Part shown: positions 12,030 through 15,472 of the stretch, piece by piece | How the letters are laid out: every line of letters starts with the position of its first letter | Position numbering within the stretch: the stretch's first letter is position 1 | From: an uncultured Clostridia bacterium | GTDB taxonomy: Bacteria > Bacillota > Clostridia > Oscillospirales > CAG-382 | DNA: 15,472 nucleotides | NCBI GenBank assembly: GCA_947627335.1 | Contig: CANQVQ010000035.1 | Coordinates: 1-15,472, forward strand | Reading direction: 5' to 3' | Made by a program: the position numbers and the translations under genes | The notes under the pieces: generated by a model | Databases searched by the model: none | Seen by the model: the letters and a program-made list of their open reading frames with translations, nothing else | Told to the model about the DNA's origin: nothing

Positions 12030-13718
12030 TCAGTCGGAGGGCGAGCCGGACTTTGCCGCCTTGCGGGCGTCGCGTTCGCGGATCTCCACACGGCGGATTT
12101 TCCCGCTGAACGTGGACGGGATCTGCTCGACGAAGTCCACGACGCGGGGGACCTTGTAGTCGGCGGTCTTTTGCCGGACGAAATCCCGCAGTTCCCGCGA
12201 CATCGCAAGCCCCGGCTGATAGCCGTCGCGCAGCACCACGGTCGCCTTGACGACGAAGCCGCGCTGCTCGTCCGGCAGACCCGTGACCGCGCACTCCATG
12301 ACGGCGGGGTGCCGGATCAGCACGCTTTCCACCTCGAACGGGCTGACGCGGTAGCCGCTGCATTTGATCATGTCGTCCACGCGACCGACGAACCAGAAGT
12401 AGCCGTCCTCGTCGCGCACCGCGATGTCCCCGGTGCGGTAGAGGTCGCCGTCCCAGACGTTGTCGCCGAGGTCGAACCCGGGCGCGGAGGGCATACACAG
12501 CCCCGCGTTGCACCGTCCGGCGGGCGGGAGGACGATCTCCCCCTGTTCGCCCGGCGGGCATTCCCTGCCGTCCTCGTCGACGACGATCGGGTGGTATAAC
12601 GGCGAGCCCTTGCCCATCGAACCGGGGCGAATCGGCTCTCCGCGAAATTCGCCGGTCAGCATGACCGATTCCGTCTGCCCGTAGCCGGAATGGATCTCCA
12701 GCCCGGTCAGGCGGCGGAACTGCTCGACGATCTCCGCCGGGATCGCTTCTCCGGCGGTCGCGGCGTACTGCACGTCGGCAAAGCCGTTTTCGAGCAGGCG
12801 GTTCTTGACGAAGAAGCGGTAGATGGTCGGCGGAGCGCAGAAGGTCGTGACCTGCTGCCGCTTGAGCACGTCCAGCATCCGCACGGCGGAAAACACGTCG
12901 AAATCGTACGCCATGACGGCGCTGCCGCACAGCCATTGCCCGTAAATCTTCCCCCACGACGCCTTCGCCCAGCCGGTGTCCGCGACCGAGAGGTGCAGAC
13001 CGCCGTCCCGAACGTTCTGCCAGAGCAGTGCGGTCGAGATGTGCGCGAGCGGGTACATCCCGTCCTGCAGGACGATTTTCGGTTTCCCGGTCGTACCGGA
13101 CGTGAAGTAGAGCAGGAGCGGGTCCTCCTTGCGGGTCTCCACGCGGGGAAACGCCGTCGGACAGGCTTCGACCGCCCCGTCCAGCCGGGTGAACCCGGGT
13201 TTGTCCGCGCCGACGCTGCAAAGCAGACGCACGGACGGGCTGTCCGCCGCTGCCGCCGCAACTTTTTTGCACAGCGACTCCTCGCCGAGGCAGACCACGG
13301 CGGAGACGGACGCGTCCCGCATATGGGAAACCAGGTCGTCGTGGTTGAGCATACACGCCGTCGGCATCGCGACGGCGCCGAGCTTGTGCAGGGCGACGAG
13401 CAGGTACCAGTAAACGTAGTGCCGCTTGAGCAGCAGCATGACGCGGTCGCCCTTGCGGATGCCGCGTTCGGTCAGGAAGTTTGCCGCCTGGTCGGACAGG
13501 CGCGCCATGTCGGCGAAGGTCAGCGTCCGCTGGTGGCACGCGGTCACGGCGTACAGCTCGCAGCTTTCGTCCTGCTCCCAGACCAGCGCACGCTGCTCTG
13601 GGTGCTCCTTCGCCATGCGATCGACCACGTCATAGGCAAAATTGAACGTTTCGGGGATGCGGAGCGAGAAATCCCCGTTCCCCGAAACGGTGCAGAATTC
13701 TGGATACAGTGCGCTCAT
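12030..13718 (-). CDS. AMP-forming acyl-CoA synthetase (acetyl/medium-chain type)
   Basis: This 562-residue enzyme of the ANL (adenylate-forming) superfamily activates a carboxylate with ATP and joins it to CoA. Core motifs are all present: the P-loop YFTSGTTGKPK (204-214), YGQTE (346-350), YRTGD (427-431), the hinge and A8 loop GRVDDMIKCSGYRVSPFEVE (445-464), and the catalytic Lys540 in FSGKIRR. Overall layout is closest to acetyl-CoA or medium-chain (ACSM-like) synthetases rather than long-chain FadD. The chain length accepted cannot be read from sequence. The ATG overlaps the accA stop in an ATGA, so translation is coupled. It is the last gene of the acc operon, a position that suggests it feeds or recycles acyl-CoA for lipid synthesis. 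Confidence 0.9.
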   Translation of the reverse strand: MSALYPEFCTVSGNGDFSLRIPETFNFAYDVVDRMAKEHPEQRALVWEQDESCELYAVTACHQRTLTFADMARLSDQAANFLTERGIRKGDRVMLLLKRHYVYWYLLVALHKLGAVAMPTACMLNHDDLVSHMRDASVSAVVCLGEESLCKKVAAAAADSPSVRLLCSVGADKPGFTRLDGAVEACPTAFPRVETRKEDPLLLYFTSGTTGKPKIVLQDGMYPLAHISTALLWQNVRDGGLHLSVADTGWAKASWGKIYGQWLCGSAVMAYDFDVFSAVRMLDVLKRQQVTTFCAPPTIYRFFVKNRLLENGFADVQYAATAGEAIPAEIVEQFRRLTGLEIHSGYGQTESVMLTGEFRGEPIRPGSMGKGSPLYHPIVVDEDGRECPPGEQGEIVLPPAGRCNAGLCMPSAPGFDLGDNVWDGDLYRTGDIAVRDEDGYFWFVGRVDDMIKCSGYRVSPFEVESVLIRHPAVMECAVTGLPDEQRGFVVKATVVLRDGYQPGLAMSRELRDFVRQKTADYKVPRVVDFVEQIPSTFSGKIRRVEIRERDARKAAKSGSPSD

Positions 13719-14515
13719 CCGTTATTGCTCCCGTTCTCCTCGTAGATCCCGATACGGCGGAAGCGCTCATAGCGTTCCTCCAGAAGTCGTTCGTCGGACA
13801 GCCCGCGCAGTTCGCTCAGGTCGCCCAGCAGCAGTTCCTTGATCTCGGCACACATTTTGTCGAAATGGGAGAAGTCCTCCGGGATCACGCCTTCCGCCAC
13901 GCCGAAGGACACCATGTCCTCCGCCGTGATACGCAGGCAATCCGCCGCGTCCTGCACGCGGCTCGCGTCCTTCCACAGGATGCTCGCGCAGCCGTCCGGC
14001 GAAATGACCGAATAGACGGCGTTTTCGAGCATATACACCCGGTCCGCGACCGCCAGCGCCAGAGCGCCGCCGCTGCCGCCTTCCCCGATGACGACCGACA
14101 GGATCGGGGTCTTTAACCCCATCATCTCGAACAGGTTTTCGGCGATCGCCTGCCCCTGTCCGCGTTCCTCGCCGTCCGCGCCGGGATGCGCGCCGAGCGT
14201 ATCCACGATACAGACCACCGGGCGACCGAATTTCTCCGCCTGCTTCATCAGCCGCAGCGCCTTGCGGTAGCCCTCCGGCATCGGACAGCCGAAATGTTTC
14301 TTCATGCGTTCCGCGAGGTCGCGCCCCTTGTCCATGGCGAGATAGGTGACGGGGATTTCCCCCAAATAGCCGATGCCGCCGAGGATGGCGGGATCGTCCG
14401 CGAACCTGCGGTCGCCGCAGAGTTCGACGCGCTCGGTGAACAGCGCTTCGACGAAATCGCGTCCTTTCGGGCGACCGGATGCGCGCACCGCTTTCAATTT
14501 CTCGTAAGCAGTCAT
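13715..14515 (-). CDS. accA: Acetyl-CoA carboxylase carboxyltransferase subunit alpha
   Basis: This subunit, with AccD, transfers the carboxyl group from biotin to acetyl-CoA to form malonyl-CoA, the first committed step of fatty-acid synthesis. The protein has 266 residues from ATG 14515. A TTG directly before that ATG is also in frame, but AAGGAAGGG is better placed for the ATG. Diagnostic segments are FGCPMPEGYRKALRLM (75-90), DTLGAHPGADGEERGQ (105-120), GEGGSGGALAL (144-154) and ISPDGCASILW (171-181). It is shorter than the E. coli protein but normal for Firmicutes. It lies 45 bp after accD and overlaps the following ligase gene by 4 bp. Confidence 0.96.
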   Translation of the reverse strand: MTAYEKLKAVRASGRPKGRDFVEALFTERVELCGDRRFADDPAILGGIGYLGEIPVTYLAMDKGRDLAERMKKHFGCPMPEGYRKALRLMKQAEKFGRPVVCIVDTLGAHPGADGEERGQGQAIAENLFEMMGLKTPILSVVIGEGGSGGALALAVADRVYMLENAVYSVISPDGCASILWKDASRVQDAADCLRITAEDMVSFGVAEGVIPEDFSHFDKMCAEIKELLLGDLSELRGLSDERLLEERYERFRRIGIYEENGSNNG

Positions 14516-14560
14516 CAATACCCTTCCTTTCTATTCCCTAAGCGAAGGCAAACCGGACCG

Positions 14561-15415
14561 TCAGCCGTCCGGGACGATCTCCTTCTGGTGCTGCCGAAGC
14601 AGCAGGGCGATGGTATCCCGCTGGGATTCCCGCGGGAGGATCTGATCGACGAACCCGTGGTCGAGCAGGAATTCCGAGGTCTGGAAGCCTTCCGGCAGTT
14701 CCGCGCCGGTGGTCTGTTCGATCACGCGGCGACCGGCAAAGCCGATAAGCGTTTTCGGTTCGGCGAGCGTGATGTCGCCCTCCATGGCGACGGACGCGGT
14801 CATGCCGCCGGTCGTCGGGTCGGTCAGCAGGGCGATGTAAAGCAGCCCCGCGTCGCTGTGACGGCGGACGGCGCCGCTGCATTTCGCCATCTGCATGAGG
14901 GACACGATCCCTTCCTGCATCCGTGCGCCGCCGGAGCAGAGCACGCCGAGGACGGGAAGCCGGTTCTCCGTCGCGTACTCGAACAGGCGGGTGATCTTTT
15001 CGCCGACGGCGGAGCCCATGCTCGCCATGACGAAGCGGGAATCCATCGCGAACACCGCGCAGGGGTTCCCCTGCACCTGCATGACGCCGGAGACCGCCGC
15101 GCACCGTTCGCCGGTGGTCTGCTTGGCTTTTTCGAGCTTGCTTTGATACTCCGGGAAGCGCAGGAAATCCGTCGAGGTCAGCGTTTCGTCCATTTCCGCG
15201 AAACTGCCCTCGTCCGCGAGCAGTAAAATGCGGTCCCGTGCGGGCATACGGACGTACGCGCCGCAGTCCGGGCAGATATACCGGCGGGGGAACAGCTCGG
15301 AGCGCTTATGCGCCGCTTTACACGCGGAGCAGCGCACCTCGAAGTCCGCGCCGGACCCGGCGCGACCGGCGTCCGCCTGCGCGAACGCGACGGGGCGGGA
15401 ATGTATCTGCATCAT
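14561..15415 (-). CDS. accD: Acetyl-CoA carboxylase carboxyltransferase subunit beta
   Basis: This is the partner of AccA in the carboxyltransferase half-reaction. The protein has 284 residues counted from ATG 15415; the alternative TTG at 15427 abuts the AGAAAGGA ribosome site and is less likely. The N-terminal zinc ribbon uses Cys29/Cys32 and Cys48/Cys51 (CSAC ... CPDC). The crotonase-like core shows LCSGGARMQEG (159-169) and TDPTTGGMTAS (198-208). It is the first gene visible of an operon that enters from the right edge; in Clostridia it usually follows accB, fabZ and accC. No promoter is seen in the 57 bases upstream within the window. Confidence 0.95.
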   Translation of the reverse strand: MMQIHSRPVAFAQADAGRAGSGADFEVRCSACKAAHKRSELFPRRYICPDCGAYVRMPARDRILLLADEGSFAEMDETLTSTDFLRFPEYQSKLEKAKQTTGERCAAVSGVMQVQGNPCAVFAMDSRFVMASMGSAVGEKITRLFEYATENRLPVLGVLCSGGARMQEGIVSLMQMAKCSGAVRRHSDAGLLYIALLTDPTTGGMTASVAMEGDITLAEPKTLIGFAGRRVIEQTTGAELPEGFQTSEFLLDHGFVDQILPRESQRDTIALLLRQHQKEIVPDG

Positions 15416-15472
15416 ACCATATACCAATCCTTTCTTGCAAAACTGATCGGCGCAGGGGAGGGGTCAGCCCTT
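15416..15472 (-). other. Intergenic gap and possible end of an upstream operon gene
   Basis: The right edge holds 57 bases before accD. An AGAAAGGA ribosome site is present (complement of about 15428-15435). One frame ends in a TGA (complement of 15464-15466) that could be the stop of an upstream gene such as accC, but too little is visible to say. Confidence 0.2.

Noticed and set aside
12690..13745. A plus-strand frame opposite the acyl-CoA synthetase gene
   Set aside because: It is antisense to a complete enzyme with all catalytic motifs; no family features of its own.

Overview
The window is a GC-rich stretch of a Gram-positive genome. The gene content (Spo0A, a PadR/DUF1700/DUF4097 cluster, a GH25 lysozyme with dockerin-type repeats, a sugar-type solute-binding lipoprotein) points to class Clostridia. 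A gut-type Oscillospiraceae/Ruminococcaceae relative is the best guess; this rests on gene families, not on a database search. Genes are densely packed, the strands alternate, and most transcription units are bounded by clear sigma-A promoters and intrinsic, often bidirectional, terminators.

Layout. Positions 1-550 (+) are the 3' end of an Amidase_3/SH3 cell-wall amidase. Positions 551-900 are non-coding, with a hairpin-rich element that looks like a dispersed repeat, a terminator and a strong promoter. Positions 934-3084 (+) encode a large secreted protein with C39-like peptidase, SH3, InlB-type repeat, GH25 muramidase and dockerin-type modules. Positions 3142-4840 (-) are the rpsB-tsf translation operon, behind a structured leader and a divergent promoter. 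Positions 5120-5488 (+) encode a small DUF4288-like protein. Positions 5547-7142 (-) encode an orphan solute-binding lipoprotein, divergent from nrdR (7340-7801, +). Positions 7852-8682 (-) encode a membrane-anchored surface protein that starts with TTG. Positions 9033-9821 (+) encode a Spo0A-family regulator. Positions 9914-11714 (-) are a padR plus HAAS/DUF4097 operon. Positions 12030-15415 (-) are accD, accA and an acyl-CoA synthetase, the end of a fatty-acid synthesis operon that enters from beyond the right edge.

How the genes fit together. The left part is cell-wall turnover and surface biology. The middle holds translation and dNTP housekeeping genes. The right part supplies malonyl-CoA through the acetyl-CoA carboxylase carboxyltransferase. 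The AMP-forming ligase is translationally coupled to accA by an ATGA overlap, which suggests that acyl-CoA formation is co-regulated with fatty-acid synthesis.

Two genes stand out. The Spo0A homologue keeps a near-canonical DNA-binding domain, but its receiver lacks the phosphoacceptor Asp (Asn55) and the other catalytic residues (Glu10/Ser11, Ser85, Ala107). It is therefore probably a phosphorylation-independent pseudo-receiver regulator. The HAAS/DUF4097 protein is a long beta-solenoid built from 19-residue rungs. It carries a cysteine at the same rung position twelve times and has no visible membrane segment, so it would be a cytoplasmic thiol ladder controlled by a PadR repressor. No tRNA, rRNA, CRISPR array, transposase or phage gene was seen.
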